Positions 7,071-14,950 are shown, counted from the stretch's first letter. The stretch is 23,084 nt of DNA from Kiloniellales bacterium (GCA_022360075.1 JAKSDN010000518.1:1-23084), one strand, 5' to 3'. Translations and numbers: made by a program. Notes: a model not told the origin generated them from the sequence alone.

Positions 7071-7451
7071 TTAACCATCCTCCTCGAAGAACAGAAAGTC
7101 CCGGAATCGCTGGGCCGCAGCCCGCCCTTCCTCGAGGCAGCGCGGATCGCGCGGGCCGTGCCCTCGGTTCCGCCACTCGATCCGCACGACCTCGCCGGCC
7201 GCCGAGCGCGCCGCCCGAGCAGCCTCCGCGGCGAGCCCGTCGCGTTCCAGCAGGTGCAGGAGAGTCAGCCGAAAGCCGGCTTCGACTTCCGCCGTCGCCA
7301 GCTCGCAATGGCGCGCGACGAGGAAGGCGTAGATCGCTTCCTGATAGTCCCGCTCCTCCGCCATCGCGGCGGTGGCAAGGCTGCCGGCCGCGATGAGGCC
7401 GAAAAGGGCAGACTTCGTTATGTGGCGCAGGAGACTGAACACGGCGGCCAC
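7071..7451 (-). CDS. Small secreted protein of unknown function
   Basis: This 126-residue protein is of a family I do not recognise. Residues 1-31 look like a signal peptide: basic start, hydrophobic 15-29, then ATAAMA before EERDYQ. The mature part is about 95 residues, helical and charged, with two cysteines (49 and 105) that could form a disulfide in the periplasm. The start is uncertain. GTG 7451 has AAGGA only two bases away, and GTG 7442 has it eleven bases away; no ATG is available near the signal peptide. The gene ends 169 bases before potF on the same strand, with the potF promoter region between, so co-transcription with pot is possible but not shown. Regular codon use and the clean signal peptide argue that it is real. 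Confidence 0.6.
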   Translation of the reverse strand: MAAVFSLLRHITKSALFGLIAAGSLATAAMAEERDYQEAIYAFLVARHCELATAEVEAGFRLTLLHLLERDGLAAEAARAARSAAGEVVRIEWRNRGHGPRDPRCLEEGRAAAQRFRDFLFFEEDG

Positions 7452-7656
7452 GGTCCTTGTCGGCGCGGGGCCTTGAAGCCGGCGACGTTGCGGTTGTGGA
7501 TCCGACGTCCAATCTACGACAGGGCATGCCCGAAACGAAGCCCGACGGCTGACGCGTTAAACCTGTGGGGCTCCCTCGATTTGTCATCCTCGGGCTTGAC
7601 CCCCACTGGATTCAGACATTTTTGCTTTAGTGACGCCTTCAGCGAGCTGAGCTTTT

Positions 7657-7692
7657 CCCTCTCCCCTTGAGGGGGAGGGTTAGGGTGGGGGG
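7657..7692. repeat. REP-like palindrome with G-rich tail
   Basis: CCCTCTCCCC (7657-7666) pairs with GGGGGAGGG (7671-7679) around TTGA with one bulged base, followed by TTAGGGTGGGGGG. This type of element is dispersed in many alphaproteobacterial genomes. A related palindrome lies at 10592-10613. Confidence 0.55.
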
Positions 7693-7791
7693 CGTCCGCG
7701 AAGCGGGCCAAAGAAACAAAGCATGCCTCCCGTCCCTATGAAAATCGGCTCGATACCAGGCTCACCCGATCCGGTGTGACAGTTGTGTGCA

Positions 7792-7875
7792 TGTCGTAGG
7801 GCTTTACCCGAGGGTCCATGGTAGAGCGAGACTCGGACCTCGATGGATTGCCGGGTCAAGCTCGGCAATGACAAT
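7792..7875. repeat. REP-like pair around a GGTCAAGC-loop hairpin
   Basis: ATTGCCG (7847-7853) and CGGCAAT (7863-7869) form a 7-bp stem with loop GGTCAAGCT, inside the alphaproteobacterial REP-like string ending in CAATGACA. A degenerate second unit with the related GGGCTTTACCCGAGGGTCCA lies at 7799-7818. The two together resemble a BIME-type pair. Confidence 0.5.
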
Positions 7876-7944
7876 TTCTGGCGGCTGGGTCTTCCGGGAC
7901 TGTCGTCTCGGCGCAAGATTCGGCGGACACGAAGGCGAGCCTGC

Positions 7945-8427
7945 CTAATTCAGCTTGCCGGGAAGCTCCTTGATCGCCTCGTCGACCAGCGCATCGGACT
8001 TGGCGCCGTCGATCTGGTCCTGAAGCAGCTTCGCCGTCGCGGTGATGGCGAGATCGACGGACTGGTCGCGGACCTGCTGCACGGCCGAGGCCTCGGCCTG
8101 GGCGATCTTCTCCATGGCGAGCTGCTCGCGCCTGGCAAGCTGGGCCTTCAGATCCTCCTCCGCGCGCTTGCGCAGGGCGGTCACCTCTTTGGCGGCATTG
8201 GCGAGGATCTGCTCGGCTTCCTGGACCGCATCGCGCTGCATGCGCTGGTACTCGGCCAGGGTCTTCTGGGCTTCCTCGCGCAGCTTCTGGGCCTCTTCGA
8301 GCTGCTCCCGGATGCGATCGCTGCGCTTGTCCAGACCGGAGAGGACGATGCGGCTCACCGGCTTGAAGATCGCCGCGACAGTGATGACGAAGGCGACAGC
8401 GACCCAGAATTCCGGCGTCTGAAGCAT
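7945..8427 (-). CDS. atpF: ATP synthase F0 subunit b
   Basis: This 160-residue peripheral-stalk subunit has one membrane helix at about 6-24 followed by a long charged amphipathic helix (30-150) with the heptad-like pattern needed to dimerise with b'. The frame is open upstream, but ATG 8427 shares one base with the stop of the preceding gene (TGATG), so translation is coupled and this start is preferred. It is the last gene of the F0 operon atpI-atpB-atpE-atpG-atpF. The F1 genes are not in the window, consistent with the split F0/F1 operons of alphaproteobacteria. No clear terminator follows. Confidence 0.92.
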   Translation of the reverse strand: MLQTPEFWVAVAFVITVAAIFKPVSRIVLSGLDKRSDRIREQLEEAQKLREEAQKTLAEYQRMQRDAVQEAEQILANAAKEVTALRKRAEEDLKAQLARREQLAMEKIAQAEASAVQQVRDQSVDLAITATAKLLQDQIDGAKSDALVDEAIKELPGKLN

Positions 8428-8918
8428 CAGCCCTGCGCCCCCTGGCTTTCGGCGACTGCCTTCTTCGCCGCCGCCTCGCTGACCTCGACGCCGATCAGGC
8501 GCTGGGCTGCGAGCCGGGCGGTCTCGGCGGCGATGGTCTGGATGTTGGCCAGCGCCTCGTCCTGGGCGGCCTTGATCCGAGCCTCGCTTTCGTTGCCCTT
8601 CTCGGCGAGCTCCGCCATCAGCTCGTTGGTCTTCTTGGCCGCCTCGGCGGCGAGTTCGTCGGCGGCAGCCTTGAGATCGCCTTGGGCCTTGGCCCGCGCT
8701 TCGTCCATCGCCTGCTGATAGGCCTCGCGCACCGCCTCGGCCTCGGACTTCAGCTTCTCCGCCCGGGCGAGATCGTCCTCGATCTTCTCCTGGCGGACCT
8801 GCAGCACGTCCGAGATCCGCGGGATCACCGCCTTCCACAGGATGAAGTAGAGCGCGGTGAAGCAAACCAGAAGCCAGAAGATCTGGGTCGCGAAGGTACT
8901 GGGATCGAACTGAGGCAT
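8427..8918 (-). CDS. atpG: ATP synthase F0 subunit b'
   Basis: This 163-residue second b-type stalk subunit has a membrane helix at 11-31 (IFWLLVCFTALYFILWKAVI region) and a long alanine- and glutamate-rich coiled coil. Alphaproteobacteria, cyanobacteria and plastids carry this diverged copy and build a b/b' heterodimer instead of a b homodimer. The ATG at 8918 is preceded by a weak CAGGG. The gene lies 49 bases after atpE, and its stop overlaps the atpF start. The symbol atpG is used for b' in several alphaproteobacteria (also atpF' or atpX) and should not be confused with the F1 gamma gene. Confidence 0.9.
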   Translation of the reverse strand: MPQFDPSTFATQIFWLLVCFTALYFILWKAVIPRISDVLQVRQEKIEDDLARAEKLKSEAEAVREAYQQAMDEARAKAQGDLKAAADELAAEAAKKTNELMAELAEKGNESEARIKAAQDEALANIQTIAAETARLAAQRLIGVEVSEAAAKKAVAESQGAQG

Positions 8919-8967
8919 GATCCGGCCCTGCTGGAGCGCCGAAGGGCGCGCGGAAAGTGAAGCCGCT

Positions 8968-9195
8968 CTAGAACACGAAGAGGAGCAGGAGCGCGATCAG
9001 CAGCGCGTAGAGGGCAACCGCCTCGACCAGCGCGAAGCCGATCCACATGAAGCCCTGGACCGTCGGGATCGCCGAGGGGTTCCGGGCGCCCGAGGTGATC
9101 ATGGAGGAGAAGATGTTGCCGATACCGGCACCGACTCCGCCCAGGCCCACGACCGCGAGGCCGGCACCGATCAGTTTCGCCGCGTCTGCTTCCAT
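8968..9195 (-). CDS. atpE: ATP synthase F0 subunit c
   Basis: This 75-residue hairpin protolipid has helix 1 at about 8-30, with the glycine-rich packing motif GLGGVGAGIG (17-26), a polar loop SGARNP (35-40), and helix 2 at 48-74 carrying the ion-binding Glu58 (FALVEAVALY). Residues around Glu58 are hydrophobic and lack the Gln and Ser/Thr set of sodium-dependent c-rings, so proton coupling is expected. AGGGG and AAGGA lie upstream of the ATG. The length is normal for alphaproteobacteria. Confidence 0.96.
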   Translation of the reverse strand: MEADAAKLIGAGLAVVGLGGVGAGIGNIFSSMITSGARNPSAIPTVQGFMWIGFALVEAVALYALLIALLLLFVF

Positions 9196-9255
9196 TTCCT
9201 TGATTCCCCTAATAGTGCAATGGTGTTTGATCCTCAGCCCTGCCTTGCCCGGTTC

Positions 9256-10014
9256 CTAGTGCATGTGCAAGGCGTCGTTCAGATAGACGCAGCTGAGGAT
9301 GGTGAAGACGTAGGCCTGAAGAAAGGCGATGATGAATTCAAGCGCCGTCAGGCCGGCGACCAGTGCGAGCGGCACGATGCCGCCGATGATCCCGAGAGGC
9401 GCCACGAAGCCGGCGAAGACCTTCAGCATGGTGTGGCCGGCGGTCATGTTCGCAAAGAGACGCAGCGCCAGGCTCACCGGCCGCGTGAAGTACGACAGGA
9501 TCTCGATCGGGATCAGCAGCGGCGCCAGGAACATCGGCACGCCGGAAGGCAGGAAGAAGTGCAGGAAGTGCAGGCCGTGCTTCATGAAGCCGATCACCGT
9601 CACGCCGATGAAGACCACCGCGGCCATGAGGAAGGTGACGACGATGTGGCTGGTGAAGGTGAAGCTGTAGGGGACCATGCCCAGCATGTTGCCGGTCAGG
9701 ACGAACATGAAGAGCGTGAAGATGAAGGGGAAGTAGCGCCGGCCTTCCTGACCCACGTTGTCGCGGATCATGTTGGCGATGAACTCGTAGCTGATCTCGG
9801 CCAAGCTCTGCCAGCGCGAGGGCACCAGGGCGCCGCGCCGGATCCCGCCGAGCAGCGTGAGCGTCACGAGCATGACGGCGATCACCATCATCAGCGAGGA
9901 GTTGGTGAAGCTGTAGAACGCCAGCTCCTGGCCCTCCGCGCCGCCGATCGCCTTGATCTCGAACTGCGAGAGCGGGCCGTGGCCGCCGTTTTCCGCGTGC
10001 TCAGCGTCCGCCAT
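9256..10014 (-). CDS. atpB: ATP synthase F0 subunit a
   Basis: This 252-residue stator channel subunit has five to six membrane segments and the diagnostic stretch SLALRLFANMTAGH (181-194). Arg185 is the essential arginine that faces the c-ring glutamate. Other family features are the NMIRDNVG segment (81-88), TGNMLGMVPYSFTFTSH (107-123) and the C-terminal LEFIIAFLQAYVFTILSCVYL. The ATG at 10014 shares one base with the atpI stop (TGATG), so the two are coupled. It is followed after 60 bases by atpE. The length and motifs are complete. Confidence 0.96.
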   Translation of the reverse strand: MADAEHAENGGHGPLSQFEIKAIGGAEGQELAFYSFTNSSLMMVIAVMLVTLTLLGGIRRGALVPSRWQSLAEISYEFIANMIRDNVGQEGRRYFPFIFTLFMFVLTGNMLGMVPYSFTFTSHIVVTFLMAAVVFIGVTVIGFMKHGLHFLHFFLPSGVPMFLAPLLIPIEILSYFTRPVSLALRLFANMTAGHTMLKVFAGFVAPLGIIGGIVPLALVAGLTALEFIIAFLQAYVFTILSCVYLNDALHMH

Positions 10015-10394
10015 CAGCGTGTCTTCCCGCCTGCTTGATCATCGCGCTTCGTCTCGTCCGTCTTCTCGTTCTGGGCCTTACTGTAGCCGACCGCCAGGCC
10101 CTGCCGATTCGCCGTGCGATAGACGTTCAGCATGCCGGCCGCGGCACCCATGAAGAAGAACAGCACCAGAAACAGAGGTCCCGTGCCGAGCCAGTAGTCG
10201 AGCAGCAGCCCGAGACCGATGCCGGCCAAGAGGCCCGAGACCATGTCGATCGAGAGCCGAAAGCCCAAACCCCAGCCGCGCGGCTCGACGATCTCGCTGC
10301 GCTTGCCGGTCTTCGCCTTGGCCTGGGTCTCGCGCGCCGCCTTCAGGCGGGCGTCGAGATCCTTCAGCGAGGCGCGTCCCTCGGGCTCGCTCAT
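10014..10394 (-). CDS. atpI: ATP synthase assembly protein AtpI
   Basis: This 126-residue protein is the first gene of the F0 operon. A basic cytoplasmic N-terminus (1-44) precedes two membrane helices (about 46-66 and 73-93) with the family pattern GLGLLLDYWLGTGPLF and MLNVYR, then a charged tail. AtpI helps assemble the c-ring and may handle magnesium; it is not part of the finished enzyme. The ATG at 10394 has no good Shine-Dalgarno. A good promoter candidate lies about 65 bases upstream. Its stop overlaps the atpB start. Confidence 0.85.
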   Translation of the reverse strand: MSEPEGRASLKDLDARLKAARETQAKAKTGKRSEIVEPRGWGLGFRLSIDMVSGLLAGIGLGLLLDYWLGTGPLFLVLFFFMGAAAGMLNVYRTANRQGLAVGYSKAQNEKTDETKRDDQAGGKTR

Positions 10395-10459
10395 CGTGTC
10401 TGATCACCCGGGTGCCCCCAGCTCGTTCCCGACCGAAATGCCGCCCCAACGGCGGCCGG

Positions 10460-10488
10460 ACCTTACGAACCGCCCCCAGCCGAGTCAA
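10460..10488 (-). promoter_or_regulatory. atp operon promoter, -35 overlapping GANTC
   Basis: On the minus strand TTGACT (10483-10488) is separated by exactly 17 bases from TAAGGT (10460-10465), a good sigma-70-type layout. The -35 runs into GACTC (10482-10486), a CcrM site. The leader to the atpI ATG would be about 60 bases. Two more GANTC sites lie upstream at 10527-10531 and 10560-10564. Confidence 0.5.
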
Positions 10489-10591
10489 GGTGGATTAGGC
10501 ACCGGCGTAAGGCCCGGAAATGCTTGGAATCGGGGGCTTTCAGGGCGATTGACCGAGATGACTCAGAGGTCTGTTGGCGCAGCGCAGCAAT

Positions 10592-10613
10592 CCCTCTCCC
10601 CTCGAGGGAGAGG
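10592..10613. repeat. Palindrome between smc and the atp operon
   Basis: CCTCTCC (10593-10599) and GGAGAGG (10607-10613) form a 7-bp stem with CCCTCGAGGG nested inside. It resembles the REP-like element at 7657-7692 and is preceded by AGCGCAGCAATCC, which recurs at 20011-20023. It lies 34 bases beyond the smc stop and may also help end smc transcription, but there is no U-run. Confidence 0.5.
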
Positions 10614-10646
10614 AGATCAGGGATGAGCCTGCGCCATTCACTCCTG

Positions 10647-13600
10647 TCACGCGCTTTCGCGCAGCGACTCCGCGGCCTCGAGGTCGACCGAGACGAGCTG
10701 GCTCACGCCGCGCTCGGCCATGGTGACGCCGAACAGGCGGTCGACGCGGGCCATGGTCATGCGGTGGTGGGTGATGACCAGGAAGCGGGTCGAGGTCTGA
10801 TGCGCCAGCTCGTCGATCAGCACGCAGAAGCGATCGACGTTGGAGTCGTCGAGCGGGGCGTCGACCTCGTCGAGCACGCAGATCGGCGCCGGGTTGGTCA
10901 GAAAGACCGCGAACAGCAGAGCCAGCGCGGTCAGCGCCTGCTCGCCGCCCGACAGCAGGGAGAGCACCTGCAGGCGCTTGCCCGGCGGGCTCGCCATGAT
11001 CTCCAGGCCGGCTTCGAGCGGGTCGTCGGCCTCGGTGAGCGCCAGGTGCGCACGCCCGCCGCCGAACAGGCGCACGAAGAGCTCGGTGAAATGCTCGTTG
11101 ACCGCCTCGAAGGCTTGGAGCAGGCGCTGACGGCCCTCGCGGTTGAGGTTGCCGATGCCCTGGCGCAGCCGGGCGATGGCCGAGACCAGGTCGGCGCGCT
11201 CGTTCTGCAAGCCTGAGATCTGCTGCTCGAGTTCCTCGGCCTCCTGCTCGGCGCGCAGGTTGACCGGGCCCATGTTGTCGCGCTCGCGCAGCAGCCGGGT
11301 CAGCTTGGTCTCGACCGCGTCGCGCGGCGGCAGCTCCTTGTCGGGATCGACCTCGCCCGCCGCCAGGATCTCGTCGAGCCCGCATTCCAGCTTCTCGCGC
11401 ACGCGCTCGGCGAGCTGGCGGATGGCGACCTCGGCCTGCTCGGACGCGGCTTCGGCGCGCACCCGGTTCTCGCGGGCCTCGGCGAGCTTGGCCTCCTCGG
11501 CCTTCAGCGCCCGGTCGGCCTCGGCGAGCCGGGTCTCGCCCTCGGCCAGCGCGTCGGCGGCGGCCTTGCGGCGGCCCTCGGCCAGCTCGATCTGCTCGGC
11601 CAGGGCGTCGCGCTGCCGGGCGATCTCGACGGGGCGCGCGGCCAGGGCCTCGATTTCCTGGCGGGTCTTCTCGTGCCGGGTCTCCAGCTCTGCGCGGTGG
11701 CTGGCGATCTCCTCGGCGCGCCGCGCCCAGGTAGAGGATTCGTGCTCGATCGCCGCCAGGCGGCCGGCGCGACTCTCGGACTCACGGCGAATGCGCTCGA
11801 CGGCTGCTTCGCACTCGGCGAAACGCCGCCGGGCTTCGCCCAGGCCCGTGCGCAGCTCGGCCAGCTCGGCGCGGATCTGCTCCAGGTTCGGCAGGCCGGC
11901 GCTTTCCTCGCGCGCCGCCGAAAGGGCCTGCTCGCACTCGGCCTGCTCCACGGCCAGGCGCTGGCCGGTCTCCTCGATCGCGGCCAGGCGGGACTGGGTG
12001 GCCGCGGTCTTCTCGGCGAGCGCGCGGTGCCGCTCGCGTGCCTGCTTGGCTGCGGTCAGGGCGTTGGAGAGCACCGCGCGGGCGCCGCGCTCGGCGGCCG
12101 CGGCGCGCTCGGCCTCGCCGCGCGTTGCCTCGTGGCGCTGGCGAAGCTGCGTCAGGCTGGGCTCCATGGCCTCCAGCTTGCGGCGCAGCTCGGCCAGACG
12201 GTTGCGCTGGGCCAGCCGAGTCGCCGCCGGCGTCGGCGCGCCCGCGCGAATCGTGTAGCCGTCCCAGCGCCAGAGATCGCCCTCGCGGGTCACCAGGCGC
12301 TGGCCGCAGGTGAGCTGGGCCTGCAAGCGGCGGCCTGTCTCGGCATCGGGGACGACGCCGATCTGGGCCAAGCGCCGGGCCAGCGCGCCGGCGCCGCGCA
12401 CCTGCTGCGACAGAGGCCGGGACTCGCCCGGCAGGGCGGGCCCGGCCGAATAGATACCGAGAACGCGCCAGTGCACCGGCGCACCTTCGTCGGGCGAGGC
12501 CTGGAGATCGTCGCCGAGCGCCGCGCCCAAGGCGGCCTCGTAGCCGGGCTCGACCGCCAGCGAATCGATGACCGGCGGCCAGACGTCGCTTTCCGCCGGC
12601 TCCAAGACCTGGCTGAGCGCCTGTGCCTCGGCCTGCAACTTCGCCGCCTCGGCCTCGGCCGTGCGCAGGGCCTCGCGCGCCGACTCCTCCTCGCTGCGCC
12701 GCTGGCTCAGGCTACGCGCCGTCGAGTCCGCCGAGTCGCGGGCCCGGTCCTGCGCCTGCTCGGCGCTCTCCATGGCCTCGGCCAGGCCGCGCAAGGCCTC
12801 GCCGGCCTGGCTGTCCTCGGACAGACGGCGGCGTTCCTCGGCAAGGCGGCTCGACTCTGCGCGCAGCTTCTCCAGGCGCGCCTCGAGCTCGCGCAGCCGG
12901 CGCTGCAGGGCCTCGTTGCGCGCTTCGGCCTCGGCGAGCCTGGCGCTGCAGGTATCCACGCGGGACTCGCTGGTGCCGACCTGCTCGCTCGCCGCGCGGC
13001 GCTGCTCCTCGGCGTCCTGGGCCGCCTCGCCCTCGTTCGCCGCCGCCGCCTCCAGGGCGCCGCGCTCCTGCTCGAGGCGCTGGCGGGCCGCCGCAGCGTC
13101 CTCGGCCAGGGCGCCGGCGCGCTCCTGGTCGTGGTGGATCTGGGCCAGGCGCTGCTCGGCCTCCTGGCGCGCCGCGACTGCCTGGGCCTCTTCGCGATCC
13201 AAGTTGTCGCGCTCGACCAGCAAGCGTTGCAGCGCTGCCGCCGCCTCGGCCTCCTTCTGGCGCAGCTCGGGCAGGGCCGCGGCGGCCTCGCTTTGCGCGG
13301 CGGCGCAACCCGAGGCCGAGCCGGTCAGCGCCGCGACCGCGGCCTGCGCCCCGGCGAGCTGGGCCTTGGCGTTCTCGATCGCCGAGCGGGCCGCCTCGCG
13401 GTCGAGGTGCAGCAGGATCGCCTCGTGGCGCCGGATGTGGCCGGCCAGGTTGCGGTAGCGCGAAGCCTGGCGGGCCTGTCGCTTGAGCGCCTGATACTGG
13501 GTCTCCAGGGTGGCGATCACGTCGTCGAGACGCTCGAGGTTGGTCTCAGCCGCCTTGAGGCGCAGCTCCGCCTCGTGGCGACGCGAGTGCAGGCCGGTGA

Positions 13601-14111
13601 TGCCCGCGGCCTCCTCGAGCAGCTTGCGCCGGTCGGTCGGCTTGGCGTTGATCAGCGCACCGATCCGACCCTGGCTCACCAAGGCCGGCGAGTGAGCCCC
13701 GGTCGCAGAGTCCGCGAAGAGAAGCTGCACGTCGCGGGCACGCACGTCGCGGCCGTTGATGCGGTAGTTCGAGCCGGACCCGCGCTCGATCCGGCGCACG
13801 ATCTCGAGGCTTTCGCTGTCGTTGAACTGGGCCGGCGCGCTGCGATCGCCGTTGTCGAGCTGCAGCGTGACCTCGGCCAGGTTGCGCGAGGGCCGGGTCA
13901 CGCTGCCGCTGAAGATGACGTCGTCCATCTCGCCGCCGCGCATGCGCTTGGCCGATGTCTCGCCCATGACCCAGCGCAAGGCCTCGACGAGGTTGGACTT
14001 GCCGCAGCCGTTCGGGCCGACGATGCCGGTCACGCCCGGCTCGATCGTCAGCTCCGAAGGATCGACGAAAGACTTGAAGCCGCTAAGGCGTAGCTTCGAA
14101 AACTGCACCAA
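10647..14111 (-). CDS. smc: Chromosome segregation ATPase SMC
   Basis: This 1154-residue SMC protein loads on DNA, forms a ring with ScpA/ScpB and organises the chromosome. The N-terminal ATPase half carries Walker A GPNGCGKSN (32-40). Long alanine- and glutamate-rich coiled coils run from about 165 to 505 and 645 to 1000. A hinge at about 505-640 separates them. The C-terminal head carries the signature LSGGEQ (1053-1058), Walker B ICVLDEVDAP (about 1077-1086) and the switch segment VITHH. The start is TTG 14111, giving MVQFSKLRLSGFKSF as in alphaproteobacterial SMCs; GTG 14108 is the only close alternative. It follows the dsbA-like gene after 53 bases, probably in one transcript. scpA/scpB are not in the window. 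Confidence 0.96.
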   Translation of the reverse strand: MVQFSKLRLSGFKSFVDPSELTIEPGVTGIVGPNGCGKSNLVEALRWVMGETSAKRMRGGEMDDVIFSGSVTRPSRNLAEVTLQLDNGDRSAPAQFNDSESLEIVRRIERGSGSNYRINGRDVRARDVQLLFADSATGAHSPALVSQGRIGALINAKPTDRRKLLEEAAGITGLHSRRHEAELRLKAAETNLERLDDVIATLETQYQALKRQARQASRYRNLAGHIRRHEAILLHLDREAARSAIENAKAQLAGAQAAVAALTGSASGCAAAQSEAAAALPELRQKEAEAAAALQRLLVERDNLDREEAQAVAARQEAEQRLAQIHHDQERAGALAEDAAAARQRLEQERGALEAAAANEGEAAQDAEEQRRAASEQVGTSESRVDTCSARLAEAEARNEALQRRLRELEARLEKLRAESSRLAEERRRLSEDSQAGEALRGLAEAMESAEQAQDRARDSADSTARSLSQRRSEEESAREALRTAEAEAAKLQAEAQALSQVLEPAESDVWPPVIDSLAVEPGYEAALGAALGDDLQASPDEGAPVHWRVLGIYSAGPALPGESRPLSQQVRGAGALARRLAQIGVVPDAETGRRLQAQLTCGQRLVTREGDLWRWDGYTIRAGAPTPAATRLAQRNRLAELRRKLEAMEPSLTQLRQRHEATRGEAERAAAAERGARAVLSNALTAAKQARERHRALAEKTAATQSRLAAIEETGQRLAVEQAECEQALSAAREESAGLPNLEQIRAELAELRTGLGEARRRFAECEAAVERIRRESESRAGRLAAIEHESSTWARRAEEIASHRAELETRHEKTRQEIEALAARPVEIARQRDALAEQIELAEGRRKAAADALAEGETRLAEADRALKAEEAKLAEARENRVRAEAASEQAEVAIRQLAERVREKLECGLDEILAAGEVDPDKELPPRDAVETKLTRLLRERDNMGPVNLRAEQEAEELEQQISGLQNERADLVSAIARLRQGIGNLNREGRQRLLQAFEAVNEHFTELFVRLFGGGRAHLALTEADDPLEAGLEIMASPPGKRLQVLSLLSGGEQALTALALLFAVFLTNPAPICVLDEVDAPLDDSNVDRFCVLIDELAHQTSTRFLVITHHRMTMARVDRLFGVTMAERGVSQLVSVDLEAAESLRESA

Positions 14112-14164
14112 TGGCCGTGTGCCCCCAATTCGACCGAAAGCGGTGATCGTCCCTTATCGTCCCA

Positions 14165-14794
14165 TTAGGACTGATCGGCCGCGTCCTGCAACACCTTCTC
14201 GAAGTCCTCGTAGCTCAATGCGCCCACCACCTTCTTGCCGTTGACGATGAAGGTCGGGGTGGATTGGACGTCGTAGGTCTGCGCGCCCTCGCGCGCGCGC
14301 ATCAGAATATCGTCCATTTTGGCCTCGTCGCCGACGCAGGCATCGAAGGTCGCCTGATCCATGCCGGCGAGCCTGGCCATCTGCGAAAGAGCCGCGAGCG
14401 GGTCTTGCGAGCGGGCCCAGTTGTTTTGGCTGCGGAACAGGGCATCGAGAAAGCTGAAGTGGGCCTCGTCGCGCATGCAGCTCGTCACGACGGCGGCGCG
14501 CAGGGCAAGCCCGTCCAAGGGGAAGTGCCTGTAGACCAGCCGCGCCTTGCCTTCGTCGATCCACTCCTTCTTGACGTCGGGCAGGGTGTTGCTGTGAAAG
14601 CTGGCGCAGTGCGGGCAGGTGAGCGAAGAATACTCGATGATCGTGACCGGCGCATCGAGCGACCCGAGGATGCGGTCGTCGTCGTAAAGTGCGTCGGACT
14701 CAGCCAGGGCGGCGGGCGCCGTCAACAGCACCGGCGCCGCTGCGAGGAGCGCCAAGCCACCGATTCCGCTCACCAAAATCTGCCTACGAGTCAT
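14165..14794 (-). CDS. DsbA-family thiol:disulfide oxidoreductase
   Basis: This 209-residue periplasmic thioredoxin-fold protein opens with MTRRQILVSGIGGLALLAAA and contains AALA near residue 31. That makes an export signal with a twin-arginine-like TRRQIL motif, so Tat or Sec export is possible. The redox site is CPHC (60-63), and the cis-proline loop is STPTF with Pro180. Two extra cysteines (106 and 153) could form a structural or second redox disulfide, as in BdbD/DsbA_2-type members. It belongs to the stand-alone DsbA-like group found beside smc in several alphaproteobacteria. GGTAGGTGA precedes the ATG. The promoter candidate just upstream contains two GANTC sites. No dsbB is nearby, so the oxidant is unknown and an isomerase role is also possible. 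Confidence 0.9.
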   Translation of the reverse strand: MTRRQILVSGIGGLALLAAAPVLLTAPAALAESDALYDDDRILGSLDAPVTIIEYSSLTCPHCASFHSNTLPDVKKEWIDEGKARLVYRHFPLDGLALRAAVVTSCMRDEAHFSFLDALFRSQNNWARSQDPLAALSQMARLAGMDQATFDACVGDEAKMDDILMRAREGAQTYDVQSTPTFIVNGKKVVGALSYEDFEKVLQDAADQS

Positions 14795-14817
14795 CTTTCA
14801 CCTACCAGATGTTGTGA

Positions 14818-14846
14818 ATGCTAGAGTCCGTGACGAGATTCGACAA
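14818..14846 (-). promoter_or_regulatory. dsbA-smc promoter with two GANTC sites in the spacer
   Basis: On the minus strand TTGTCG (14841-14846) and TAGCAT (14818-14823) are exactly 17 bases apart. GAATC (14837-14841) abuts the -35 and GACTC (14824-14828) abuts the -10. Transcription would begin about 17 bases before the dsbA ATG, just enough for the AGGTGA ribosome site. More GANTC sites lie at 14788-14792 and 14886-14890. Confidence 0.45.
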
Positions 14847-14950
14847 GCGGTCTCTTCACACCTTCCTTGGGGATATCTCGGCCGCGAGTCAATCACCACA
14901 GTGAGGCAGGATTTGGGCTGCTCGCTTGAGTTTTGACAAGCGTCGGGCGA

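Larger units (their letters stand above)
7452..7944. other. Gene-free stretch with REP-like repeats
   Basis: No credible gene was found in these 493 bases between the small secreted protein and atpF. Short open frames here are built from palindromic repeats and lack ribosome sites. The stretch holds two clear repeat elements (listed separately) and a degenerate third, TCATCCTCGGGCTTGACCC at 7585-7603, which looks like one arm of a REP unit whose other arm is lost. No convincing U-tailed terminator for the atp operon was seen. Confidence 0.6.

Noticed and set aside
7680..7916. Small open frames in the gap before atpF
   Set aside because: They are composed of REP-like palindromes, lack ribosome sites and give no credible protein.
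11673..14093. Very long plus-strand open frame (about 800 codons) opposite smc, and others like it over the whole smc gene
   Set aside because: It is antisense to an unmistakable SMC protein and exists because GC-rich codons suppress stops on the opposite strand. It has no domain, ribosome site or normal residue composition.
14931..14940. TTGACA-like sequence on the plus strand in the dsbA-dciA gap
   Set aside because: It points into the dciA 3' end with no plus-strand gene downstream before mutY, so it has no evident function.
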